This document shows positions 52,716 through 60,581 of a stretch of 64,000 nt of DNA, piece by piece. How positions within the stretch are numbered: position 1 is the stretch's first letter; each line of letters starts with the position of its first letter. The translations under genes and the position numbers were made by a program. The notes under the pieces are model-generated. The model saw nothing but the letters and a program-made list of their open reading frames with translations, did not search any database and was not told the DNA's origin. Source of the DNA: Dehalococcoidales bacterium. GTDB taxonomy: Bacteria; Chloroflexota; Dehalococcoidia; Dehalococcoidales; UBA2162. The DNA is taken from assembly GCA_016932435.1 (NCBI GenBank), contig JAFGCW010000005.1, forward strand, positions 62,001 through 126,000, in the 5' to 3' direction.

Positions 52716-53492
52716 TTACGGTTCCTTGAGGACGATCCCTATCGGACAATGGTCGGAACCCATGATATCCGGCATAATAAATGCCTCAGCCAGATGTGGC
52801 AGCAGATTTTCTGAAATGTAAAAGTAGTCTATCCTCCAGCCGATGTTTCTATCCCTGGCCCTGCTTTTTACATCCCACCAGGTATATTGCTCCGGTTCCT
52901 TGTTAAAATAACGGAATGTATCGATAAAACCGTTATCGAGGAACCTGTCTATCCATTCTCTTTCGATGGGTAAAAATCCTGATATTTTCTCGTTTGCTTT
53001 CGGGTGTGCCAGGTCTATCTCCTTATGGGCTGTATTGACATCACCGCAGACTATGATTTTTTCACCTCTGCCTATCATCGGCTTGACCAGTTGCTGGAAG
53101 GCTTCGTAAAACTCCATTTTGTAATTCAGTCGTTCCTGGTCTTTTTTACCGTTCGGAAAATAAACGTTCATCAAGGTAAATTGTTCGTAATTCGTAATAA
53201 TAACTCTTCCTTCAGAGTCTGCTTGCAGCGTATCAAGGTCGTAATCGACATTGACCGGTTTATCTTTCGTGAAGGTAGCAACACCGCTGTAACCCTTTCT
53301 TTCCGGGTAATTCCAGTAGGTGTAGTATCCATTTGGCTCAAGTAGGTTCTTATCAAGTTGTTCCGGTTGCGCCTTCGTTTCCTGAACACAAAAAATATCC
53401 GGCGATTCCTTATACAGCCATTCCAGAAGACCGTGTTTTTGCGCCGCTCTGATACCATTAACATTCCAGGATATAAATTTTGTCTCTTTCAT
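52716..53492 (-). CDS. xth: Exodeoxyribonuclease III / AP endonuclease
   Basis: 258 aa. Motifs of the Xth family: FISWNVNGIRA, VQETKAQ, GDVNTAH, WRIDYFYIS and GSDHCPI, which together hold the metal and the catalytic Asp-His pair. It cuts DNA at abasic sites and removes 3' blocks in base-excision repair. Single gene, usual length for the family. Confidence 0.95.
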   Translation of the reverse strand: MKETKFISWNVNGIRAAQKHGLLEWLYKESPDIFCVQETKAQPEQLDKNLLEPNGYYTYWNYPERKGYSGVATFTKDKPVNVDYDLDTLQADSEGRVIITNYEQFTLMNVYFPNGKKDQERLNYKMEFYEAFQQLVKPMIGRGEKIIVCGDVNTAHKEIDLAHPKANEKISGFLPIEREWIDRFLDNGFIDTFRYFNKEPEQYTWWDVKSRARDRNIGWRIDYFYISENLLPHLAEAFIMPDIMGSDHCPIGIVLKEP

Positions 53493-53525
53493 CTGTTTTC
53501 ACCGTAGAATATTACATGCAGTCGA

Positions 53526-54344
53526 TTATTCAACGATTACCGATTGGTTTTCAATATATGGATTCGTTCTCAGTGCAAGAGAAAATAGATACGGATACCG
53601 GACTTTCAGATGATGAAGGTAATCCAACCACTGCTGGGTAAGAAGGGTATAGACTCGTTTTACGTCATTGGTAAGATGCATCAGATCACTCTCCGGCAAT
53701 ATATCGAAGTCATTCCGGTGTAACAGTTCATCCCTCAGATGAACTGTTGCCCAGAGTAGTTCAGTGAAAGCCTCGTGTTCGATCAAATCAGGATTTTCAA
53801 GTTGCCTTAATAATAAGTCGCTTTTATCTCTCAAGTAATCCGATACCATATCAAAATCGATAGCGTCGGACGTCATTCCAGCATCGTGTTTTTTGAGTTT
53901 GCTTTTTAATAATGCGAAGTCATGTGTTTCCACATCACCTTGTAACGATAGTTCTTCCCGAATAATACCGACATTTGCATCAAATCTCACAAATATTTGC
54001 AGAAGTTTGTTACCTACTTCAGTGAAAAACACACCGATTATCATATTCAATCGTTGTTTCCGTAGTCTTTCTCTTCCACGCTGGACGAAATTCTGGGTGA
54101 TATTAGACACTATCGTCAGGAAGGTTCCTATTCCGAAAACAATGAGCAATATCCCGAATATCTTACTTGCCGTAGTGGTCGGATGGACATCGCCGTATCC
54201 AACCGTAGAAATTGTTACGACCGTAAAATACATAGAATCAAAAAACGACAAATCTTCAAGCAGCATGAATCCGATACTGCCTATCAGAATGACGAGGACA
54301 GGCAGCAGAAACAGTATATAGGAATTTATAATCCTGTTTATCAT
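53526..54344 (-). CDS. Potassium channel family protein (two-helix pore)
   Basis: 272 aa. Two N-terminal helices flank the selectivity filter STVGYGD (T47-D52). A soluble C-terminal region of about 180 residues follows; it is helical and does not show the Gly-rich Rossmann motif of RCK domains, so its ligand is unknown. It probably conducts K+. Gene between xth and a secretion-type ATPase on the same strand. Confidence 0.85.
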   Translation of the reverse strand: MINRIINSYILFLLPVLVILIGSIGFMLLEDLSFFDSMYFTVVTISTVGYGDVHPTTTASKIFGILLIVFGIGTFLTIVSNITQNFVQRGRERLRKQRLNMIIGVFFTEVGNKLLQIFVRFDANVGIIREELSLQGDVETHDFALLKSKLKKHDAGMTSDAIDFDMVSDYLRDKSDLLLRQLENPDLIEHEAFTELLWATVHLRDELLHRNDFDILPESDLMHLTNDVKRVYTLLTQQWLDYLHHLKVRYPYLFSLALRTNPYIENQSVIVE

Positions 54345-54400
54345 TTTCTCAATACGATTTCCTTTGAGTATAACATAACAGGAAATTTTCCCAGCTTATT

Positions 54401-55210
54401 TCAGGATTTTAGTGAATTATAGAATTCGAGTACGGCTTCTCTTACTTCCTGGTGAGATATCCTCATATCGATCATTAACTGTTCCAGGTATTTTTCTCTA
54501 AGGACAATCTCTTTTTCCATATCGGGAATATCAACGTTATATTTTTCAGAAAACAGTCTCCTGAGTTGGACAGAATCAGCATATTTCAAATTTTTCTCTC
54601 CCTCTTCACGCAGAGCAACTACACCAAGTGATATCGCTTCTTCGTCGCCCGGAAGGAATAATCCTACCGATTCTACCTGTCTTAGAGGTTCAGAGCTGTA
54701 ATTTGTGTCCCAGGTGACGTTTATATTGACTACAGCGTCGATATTCGATATAAGCGGCAGGGATAGGCCCAGATATCGATGAAACAAATACACCACCTCC
54801 TGGGGCGTCCTGGCATGCATCGTCCCCCCCATCGAATATCCCTCTTTGAGAAGGGTGAAAGCAGTTATTGCCGTTTGGCCCCAGACATAATTCATGTGAG
54901 TATTGAATTCTTCGGCAACCATGTATGTTTCGGAAGGAACGGCTGATTTCACAAAGCTGAAATCATGATACTCGCCATATAGGTAAATCCGGTTCATATT
55001 CGGAGGTAACAGGTCCAGCAGGGCATTCAACATGGTCGTTTTTCCGGCGTAGCTCGGTCCGGCCCCAACTATTATCGAAGAACGCTGTTCCATCATCAGC
55101 CATAAGATAGCAGCTAAATGTAGGTCAAGGGTTCCTGTATTTACCAATTCCAGAATAGAAAACGGTTCGGACGGTTCAAAAAACCTGGAAAATCTATGAA
55201 AATTATACAT
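54401..55210 (-). CDS. Orphan VirB11/CpaF-like secretion ATPase (short form)
   Basis: 269 aa. P-loop GPSYAGKTT (K57) is followed by a Walker-B-like region and a GGTMHARTPQEVV segment that resembles the His-box/GTxHA motif of type II/IV secretion ATPases. It lacks the usual N-terminal domain of VirB11/PilT and no pilin or secretion genes are nearby. The C-terminal half is unlike the standard family. It is divergent from the VWA protein gene, with which it might share a role. Moderate certainty. Confidence 0.6.
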   Translation of the reverse strand: MYNFHRFSRFFEPSEPFSILELVNTGTLDLHLAAILWLMMEQRSSIIVGAGPSYAGKTTMLNALLDLLPPNMNRIYLYGEYHDFSFVKSAVPSETYMVAEEFNTHMNYVWGQTAITAFTLLKEGYSMGGTMHARTPQEVVYLFHRYLGLSLPLISNIDAVVNINVTWDTNYSSEPLRQVESVGLFLPGDEEAISLGVVALREEGEKNLKYADSVQLRRLFSEKYNVDIPDMEKEIVLREKYLEQLMIDMRISHQEVREAVLEFYNSLKS

Positions 55211-55394
55211 CTTACTTCCATAATACGGGTTATGGAGTTATTTGTTAAGTATGAGTTCAGGTCAATGAAAAAAAATATGCCCAAGCAAAGCAATATTTTT
55301 CTATTTTGATTACCATATCACTTAATATTCTACATTCTGTATCTAGGTTATAGAAAAATGATAGAATGAATGTATACAAGGCAGAGATAATACA

Positions 55395-57410
55395 TTGAAT
55401 AATTATTACTATTCAGAATGGGATGGAAGCCAGGAATACGAAGAGCTGGATTCGGACCAGCTTATGGATGAACTTGGCAAGCAGGTTTTCCGTTACGGAA
55501 ATCTTACGGATGCTCTTCGTGCAATGCAGAGATTTGGTATCAATAATCAGGGCAGACGAATGCCGAATCTCGACCAGCTGCTTCAGAAACTCCGCCAGAT
55601 GAAACAGGACCAGTTAAGTCGTTATAACCTGGATTCTATGATGGATGAAATTAAGCAGAAACTCGACCAGATACTCGATACGGAACGACAGGGTATACAG
55701 AAGAAACTGGATGAAGCCAGCGAAAAATCCCGTAACGGTGACGCGGAACTGGCTTCCGATATCCAGGAAAAACTACTGAAAAATATCCAGGACAGAGCCT
55801 CCCAGAACCTAGCTAAACTCGATGAGCTTCCCCAAGATACCGGAGGTATGATAAAAGGACTTACTGATTATGACTTCATGGATGAAGACGCCAGGAGTCA
55901 ATTCAATGAATTACTGGACCTGTTGAAAAAACGTGCCATGGAGCAGTTTGGGAAAGACATGGTGCAACAACTTAAAAATATGGATGCGGATTCCCTGGCT
56001 CGCATGAGAAATATGATCGAGTCCCTGAACCAGATGATGGAACAGCGAATGAGAGGGGAAGAACCGGATTTTGATGGGTTCATGCAGCAGTTCGGTGATT
56101 TCTTCGGTGATAATCCTCCAAAAAATCTCGATGAACTCATAGAACGACTTCAAAGACAGATGGCCCAGGCGCAATCACTGATGGAGAGTCTCTCACCTGA
56201 AATACAGCAGGAACTCCAGGAATTGATGGATTCCATGCTTGATAACGTAACCAAACAGGAACTGGCCAGAATGGCTTCCTATATGGAAAGACTTTTCCCG
56301 AGTGAAGGACTTCAGCAGCGATATCCGTTCAGCGGAGAAGAATCGGTTTCCTATGAAGAAGCCATGAAACTGATGGATACTCTCCAGAAGATGGATGACC
56401 TGGAAGAGCAGATGCAATTTGCCCGATACGATCCTGGTCTGGACGAAATCGATAATGAACTTGTAAAGGAATTGATGGGCGAAGAAGCGGAAAAAGAACT
56501 CGAAGCCGCACGTGAACTTATTAAACTCCTGGAAGAAGCAGGATATATCAACAAAGAGGACGGTCGTTACGAGCTTACTCCCAAAGGGATTCGAAAGATC
56601 GGACACCAGGCTCTTAACAACATATTCTCTCAGCTGAAGAAGGATCGTAGCGGAGAGCATAATATTCACAGAACGGGGATGGGAAACGAGTTTATCGAAG
56701 AAACAAAGAAATACGAGTTTGGCGATGATTTTCACATCTATATCCAGAAGACCGTCATGAACTCTCTGATGCGAGAACCTTCATTTCCTCTGAAGTTGAG
56801 TGTGGATGACTTCGAGGTCTTGAAAACCGAAGAAAGCACCCGTTCAGCCACAGTGCTTATACTCGATAAGAGTCTCTCCATGTTCATGAGTGGGTATTTT
56901 GATTCAGCTAAACAGGTAGCGGTAGCTCTTGAAAGTCTTATCAAGACACGCTTCCCCAAGGATTCTCTGTATATCCTCACTTTTGCCAGTCGAGCCAGCG
57001 AGATAAGAGAGAAGAACTTATTATTCACCGTAAGAGGTGAACAGGGCACGAATTACGAAGACGCCTTGAGAACTGCCAGAAAGCTGCTGGCCCGTCAGAA
57101 CTGTAACAATAAAGAGATAATCATGATTACCGATGGAGAACCCACCGCCCATCTCGAAGGCGACCTTGTTTATTTCGGTTTCCCGCCAAGCATGCGGACA
57201 CTTCAAAAAACGATGAGAGAAGTAAAAGCCTGTACATCCCAGCGTATAACGATTAATATGTTCATGTTTGAACACACTTCATTTTTAACGCCTTTTATCA
57301 CCCAGATGACGAAACTTAACAAAGGCAGAGTATTTTTCGCCAATCCGGATAATCTCGGCAAGTACGTCATGATGGACTATCTTTCCAACAAGTTCAAGAA
57401 TATAGGGTAG
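55395..57410 (+). CDS. VWA-domain protein with long helical N-terminal region
   Basis: 671 aa, probable TTG start. Residues 1-440 are mostly charged, Gln/Met-rich helices, probably coiled coil. The C-terminal von Willebrand A domain (about 480-671) has a complete MIDAS: D-K-S-L-S near 490 (ILDKSLSMFMSG), a Thr in GTNYEDAL and the Asp in MITDGEPT. Such proteins usually pair with a MoxR-type AAA+ ATPase to insert metal or remodel complexes. No AAA+ gene is adjacent; a VirB11-like ATPase is divergently encoded instead. Confidence 0.78.
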   Translation: MNNYYYSEWDGSQEYEELDSDQLMDELGKQVFRYGNLTDALRAMQRFGINNQGRRMPNLDQLLQKLRQMKQDQLSRYNLDSMMDEIKQKLDQILDTERQGIQKKLDEASEKSRNGDAELASDIQEKLLKNIQDRASQNLAKLDELPQDTGGMIKGLTDYDFMDEDARSQFNELLDLLKKRAMEQFGKDMVQQLKNMDADSLARMRNMIESLNQMMEQRMRGEEPDFDGFMQQFGDFFGDNPPKNLDELIERLQRQMAQAQSLMESLSPEIQQELQELMDSMLDNVTKQELARMASYMERLFPSEGLQQRYPFSGEESVSYEEAMKLMDTLQKMDDLEEQMQFARYDPGLDEIDNELVKELMGEEAEKELEAARELIKLLEEAGYINKEDGRYELTPKGIRKIGHQALNNIFSQLKKDRSGEHNIHRTGMGNEFIEETKKYEFGDDFHIYIQKTVMNSLMREPSFPLKLSVDDFEVLKTEESTRSATVLILDKSLSMFMSGYFDSAKQVAVALESLIKTRFPKDSLYILTFASRASEIREKNLLFTVRGEQGTNYEDALRTARKLLARQNCNNKEIIMITDGEPTAHLEGDLVYFGFPPSMRTLQKTMREVKACTSQRITINMFMFEHTSFLTPFITQMTKLNKGRVFFANPDNLGKYVMMDYLSNKFKNIG

Positions 57411-57565
57411 AATAAATTCTCACTAAGCCTTCAACCGGTCCAGGCATAGTTATGTACTGGCGATAGCGACATTCCTCAGAACACGATTTCCAACAATTAC
57501 CTCTGAATTCTTCCCTGTTTCGTATGTGAGATTTCCGAGAATGACTTGTATTTCCCCCATGTAAT

Positions 57566-57595
57566 TTGACAGAAATATAAAATAGATGGTATTCA
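57566..57595 (+). promoter_or_regulatory. Candidate promoter of the histidine kinase operon
   Basis: TTGACA at 57566-57571, 18-bp spacer, TATTCA at 57590-57595. Transcription would start just before the hairpin at 57611. Confidence 0.4.
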
Positions 57596-57610
57596 TATAA
57601 GTCTAGCTGC

Positions 57611-57641
57611 CTTCCCTGAAAGACTGACAGTCTCCGGGAGG
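57611..57641 (+). promoter_or_regulatory. Hairpin sequestering the Shine-Dalgarno of the histidine kinase
   Basis: CTTCCC (57611-57616) can pair with GGGAGG (57636-57641), the ribosome site, and inside it AGACT pairs with AGTCT around a GAC loop. In the closed form the TTG start at 57650 would be poorly translated. Confidence 0.4.
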
Positions 57642-57649
57642 TTTCAATA

Positions 57650-58900
57650 TTGGCAGAAGGACAGGATACCAGGAAAAAACTCTCGGAGCCTGAATCCGAG
57701 GAAAGATACCACGAACTTCTTGTACTAAGCCGCGTATCAGCAGCTCTCAGCGGGTTGTGGGATCTGGATGCTATACTCCGGGTTGCCCTGGATAACGTCC
57801 TGAATATAATGAACGGTGCCGTCGGCGGTATCCTCATTCTCGACGAGCAAACTCATACTCTCTCCTATCGTGTCCATCAAGGTCTCAGTGACAGGTTTGT
57901 AGCCGAAACACAACTTAGCCTTGGAGAAGGTATAGCCGGCACTGTCGCCCAGACTGGCAAAGCCATTATGCTGGAAGACTTTTCGGCCGATCCGCGTACC
58001 GCCCATGCCGACATCGTAAGTGACGAAGGACTGAAAGCACTGATAAGTGTTCCTCTCAGGGCAAAAGATAAGGTTCTCGGTGTAATAAACGTCACCAGTA
58101 AGATGTCTCATGTCTTCACCACCAATGATATGCACCTACTGCACTCTATAGGTGATCAACTTGGAGTAGCAATAGAACAAGCCCGACTGAACGAGCGGCT
58201 GAGGAGAGCACGTGAACGTCTACGACGACTCGCCAGACAGAATCTCGTGGCAGAGGAAGAGGAAAGAAGAAGAATCGCCCGTGAACTCCATGACGAGACC
58301 AGCCAGTCGTTATCAGGTCTAGCGCTGCAGCTTCAGGCACTGGTTACTTCGGCAGAAATGTCCGGTGACTATGATCCGCAATTCATTGAAGGACTAAAGA
58401 AAGTCCAGGCTTTAACTGTCCAGGTTCATACGGAAGTAAGCCGGTTGATAGCTGACCTTCGGCCTGCCTTACTGGACACTCTGGGCCTGATTCCCGCCGT
58501 ACGGCAGCATGCGGAGTCTACTCTCAATCATCGAGAAATCACGGTATCGGTTCAGGTAAAAGGCAAAGAAAGACGATTATCACCCGAATACGAAACGGGA
58601 CTTTTCAGATTCATCCAGGGAGCTGTAGGAAACATTGCTCAGCACTCCAAAGCAACCAATGCCTTTGTCAGTTTTGAGTACCGTGATAGTGAACTGATTA
58701 TCAGTATAAAAGATAATGGGCAGGGTTTCGTGGTTGCCGAGATTACCGACGTAGAAGAAAGCGGACGCGGTAGAGGTTTATTCAGTATGCGGGAGAGGGT
58801 AGGTTTTCTCGGAGGAAACAGCTGGATTGAGTCTGAACCCGGCAAAGGAACCACTGTCTGGGCAAGAGTGCCGATAGATGAAGGCAATTATGGTGAATAA
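57650..58900 (+). CDS. GAF-domain sensor histidine kinase (NarL-system type)
   Basis: 416 aa, cytoplasmic, TTG start after GGGAGG. The GAF domain (about 30-180, with LGEGIAGTVAQTGKAI) binds an unknown ligand or cluster. The HisKA_3 helix EEERRRIARELHDETSQSLSG gives phospho-His H214, then an HATPase domain with DNGQGF and GRGLFSMRERV. It phosphorylates the regulator whose gene overlaps its end by 11-23 nt. It probably controls the redox operon downstream. Confidence 0.9.
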   Translation: MAEGQDTRKKLSEPESEERYHELLVLSRVSAALSGLWDLDAILRVALDNVLNIMNGAVGGILILDEQTHTLSYRVHQGLSDRFVAETQLSLGEGIAGTVAQTGKAIMLEDFSADPRTAHADIVSDEGLKALISVPLRAKDKVLGVINVTSKMSHVFTTNDMHLLHSIGDQLGVAIEQARLNERLRRARERLRRLARQNLVAEEEERRRIARELHDETSQSLSGLALQLQALVTSAEMSGDYDPQFIEGLKKVQALTVQVHTEVSRLIADLRPALLDTLGLIPAVRQHAESTLNHREITVSVQVKGKERRLSPEYETGLFRFIQGAVGNIAQHSKATNAFVSFEYRDSELIISIKDNGQGFVVAEITDVEESGRGRGLFSMRERVGFLGGNSWIESEPGKGTTVWARVPIDEGNYGE

Positions 58901-59540
58901 AATAACAGTACTAATAGTCGATGATCACACGATAGTTCGGGATGGCATCTCCGCTCTCCTTGCACTTGCCGGTGATATAGAGGTGGTCGGTGAAGCCGCC
59001 AACGGAAGTGAGGCTATTGAAAAGGTAAGAGAGTTAAATCCGGATGTAGTATTGATGGATGTCTCTATGCCCATCTTAGGAGGGCTCGAATCCACACGGC
59101 GTATATGCAAAGAATTCCGGACGAAAGTCATTATCCTCACACAATATGATGATAAAGAATACGTCTTTCCGGCGATAGAAGCAGGTGCTTCAGGTTTCAT
59201 CAGTAAGGTAGCTGCCTCTGCTGAACTGGCAACCGGTATACGGTCGGTATACAATGGCGATTCCTACCTTTCACCATCTATTGCTAAACTGCTGGTTGAA
59301 GATTATCGCACCGGCGATAAACGCGGTAATTCAGATCCCTATCAGCAGTTAACTGCCAGGGAAAGAGATGTAATTAAACTGATAGCGGAGGGATATACGA
59401 CTCAGCAGGTCGCGGATATGCTCGTAGTCAGCCCCAAGACTGTCGAAGGACACAGGACCAATCTTATGGCAAAACTCGGTCTTCGAAACCGGGTTGAGCT
59501 GGTAAAGTATGCCGTCCGTAAAGGCATCATCAACCTTTAA
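58890..59540 (+). CDS. NarL/LuxR-type response regulator
   Basis: 216 aa from the ATG at 58890, which has GAAGG five nt upstream (ATG 58878 is an alternative). The receiver domain has D11, D12 and phospho-acceptor D57 (LMDVSM). The C-terminal LuxR helix-turn-helix is LTARERDVIKLIAEGYTTQQVA. Cognate regulator of the preceding kinase through gene overlap. Confidence 0.92.
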   Translation: MVNKITVLIVDDHTIVRDGISALLALAGDIEVVGEAANGSEAIEKVRELNPDVVLMDVSMPILGGLESTRRICKEFRTKVIILTQYDDKEYVFPAIEAGASGFISKVAASAELATGIRSVYNGDSYLSPSIAKLLVEDYRTGDKRGNSDPYQQLTARERDVIKLIAEGYTTQQVADMLVVSPKTVEGHRTNLMAKLGLRNRVELVKYAVRKGIINL

Positions 59541-59639
59541 TTTTTAATTCAGGGGTAATCCCTCCGGTACTTTCCTGTGTCGATATTTTCTCTTCTTACT
59601 ACTTCCATATCATTTTTCGGCTAATAAACTACTGAAATA

Positions 59640-59676
59640 CAGGGGTTTTCCCGGTCCAATACAAGGGAAAACCCTG
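59640..59676 (+). terminator. Hairpin terminator after the two-component genes
   Basis: CAGGG/CCCTG plus TTTTCCC/GGGAAAA form a 12-bp stem with one bulged G and a 12-nt loop (59640-59652 with 59665-59676), followed by TTCCACTTTT. The tail is imperfect, so termination may be partial or bidirectional. Confidence 0.55.
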
Positions 59677-59771
59677 TTCCACTTTTAGAGAATGTCTCTT
59701 TATACTTCAAATACTCTAGTTCTCTTTTACATCACCTGAAATACTACCGTATATGCGGTGAATGGAGGAAG

Positions 59772-60569
59772 ATGATGGAAGAGAAAAAAATGGTAATCCT
59801 GATTATTGATGATGAACCGGATTTCACAAAAGATCTGAAAACCACTCTTGAGAAAGAATCCTACTCCGTATGTACTGCGTCGGATCGTCCTGAGGCCGAA
59901 GGGAAAGTACGTTCGGAAGAACCGGATATGATAGTACTGGGGACCATTATGCCTCGTGGTGACGCGTTCCTCTTTCATAAATGGCTTAAGCAGACACTTG
60001 CCTTCAGCAATCTCCCGGTCATGGTTATCAATGCTTCACCTGAAAAGCAGGTACTGAAAGGCTGGAGGATGGATGAAGGAATGCAGTGTGATGCTGAAGA
60101 CTTTCTGGCAAAGCCTATCACCTCATCAGCTCTGGTTCCGCGTATCCAGGCTCTCTTAAACCGTGAAACCAGAAGAATAAAAGTACTCATTGTGGACGAC
60201 CATGCGGTGGTCAGAGATGGCATCAGGGCTGTCATTGCTTTGCAGCGTGACATGCAGGTCGTCGGAGAAGCGGTAAACGGTCAAGAAGGTATCGAAAAGA
60301 CGATGGAACTTTCGCCCGATGTCGTTGTTATGGATATCGTTATGCCGGTTATGAACGGGCTGGACGCTGCTAAAGAAATTCATTCTAAAACTGAGAAAGC
60401 CAAAATTCTTATGTTGACACAGTATGACGACGAAGAAAATGTCCTGGCAAGTAAACAAGCAGGAGCGGTAGGATTTATACCGAAAGCTTCGGCAAGTTCC
60501 CGGCTATTGACAGGAATAAGATCTGTCGCCCGGGGTGATCAATCCTGGATTGAATCGCTTATTTCGTAA
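59772..60569 (+). CDS. Tandem receiver-domain protein, first receiver degenerate, no output domain
   Basis: 265 aa. REC1 (1-125) keeps the acidic pair D13-D14 but has G57 where the phospho-acceptor Asp should be (VLGTIMP), so it cannot be phosphorylated in the usual way. REC2 (136-265) is complete: D142, D143, D188 (VMDIVMP) and the Lys in FIPKAS. It resembles the receiver of the regulator at 58890 but the LuxR helix-turn-helix is missing. It could be a phosphate sink or an adaptor. It sits just before the formate-dehydrogenase-like genes. Confidence 0.85.
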   Translation: MMEEKKMVILIIDDEPDFTKDLKTTLEKESYSVCTASDRPEAEGKVRSEEPDMIVLGTIMPRGDAFLFHKWLKQTLAFSNLPVMVINASPEKQVLKGWRMDEGMQCDAEDFLAKPITSSALVPRIQALLNRETRRIKVLIVDDHAVVRDGIRAVIALQRDMQVVGEAVNGQEGIEKTMELSPDVVVMDIVMPVMNGLDAAKEIHSKTEKAKILMLTQYDDEENVLASKQAGAVGFIPKASASSRLLTGIRSVARGDQSWIESLIS

Positions 60570-60581
60570 AAGGTGATGTGA

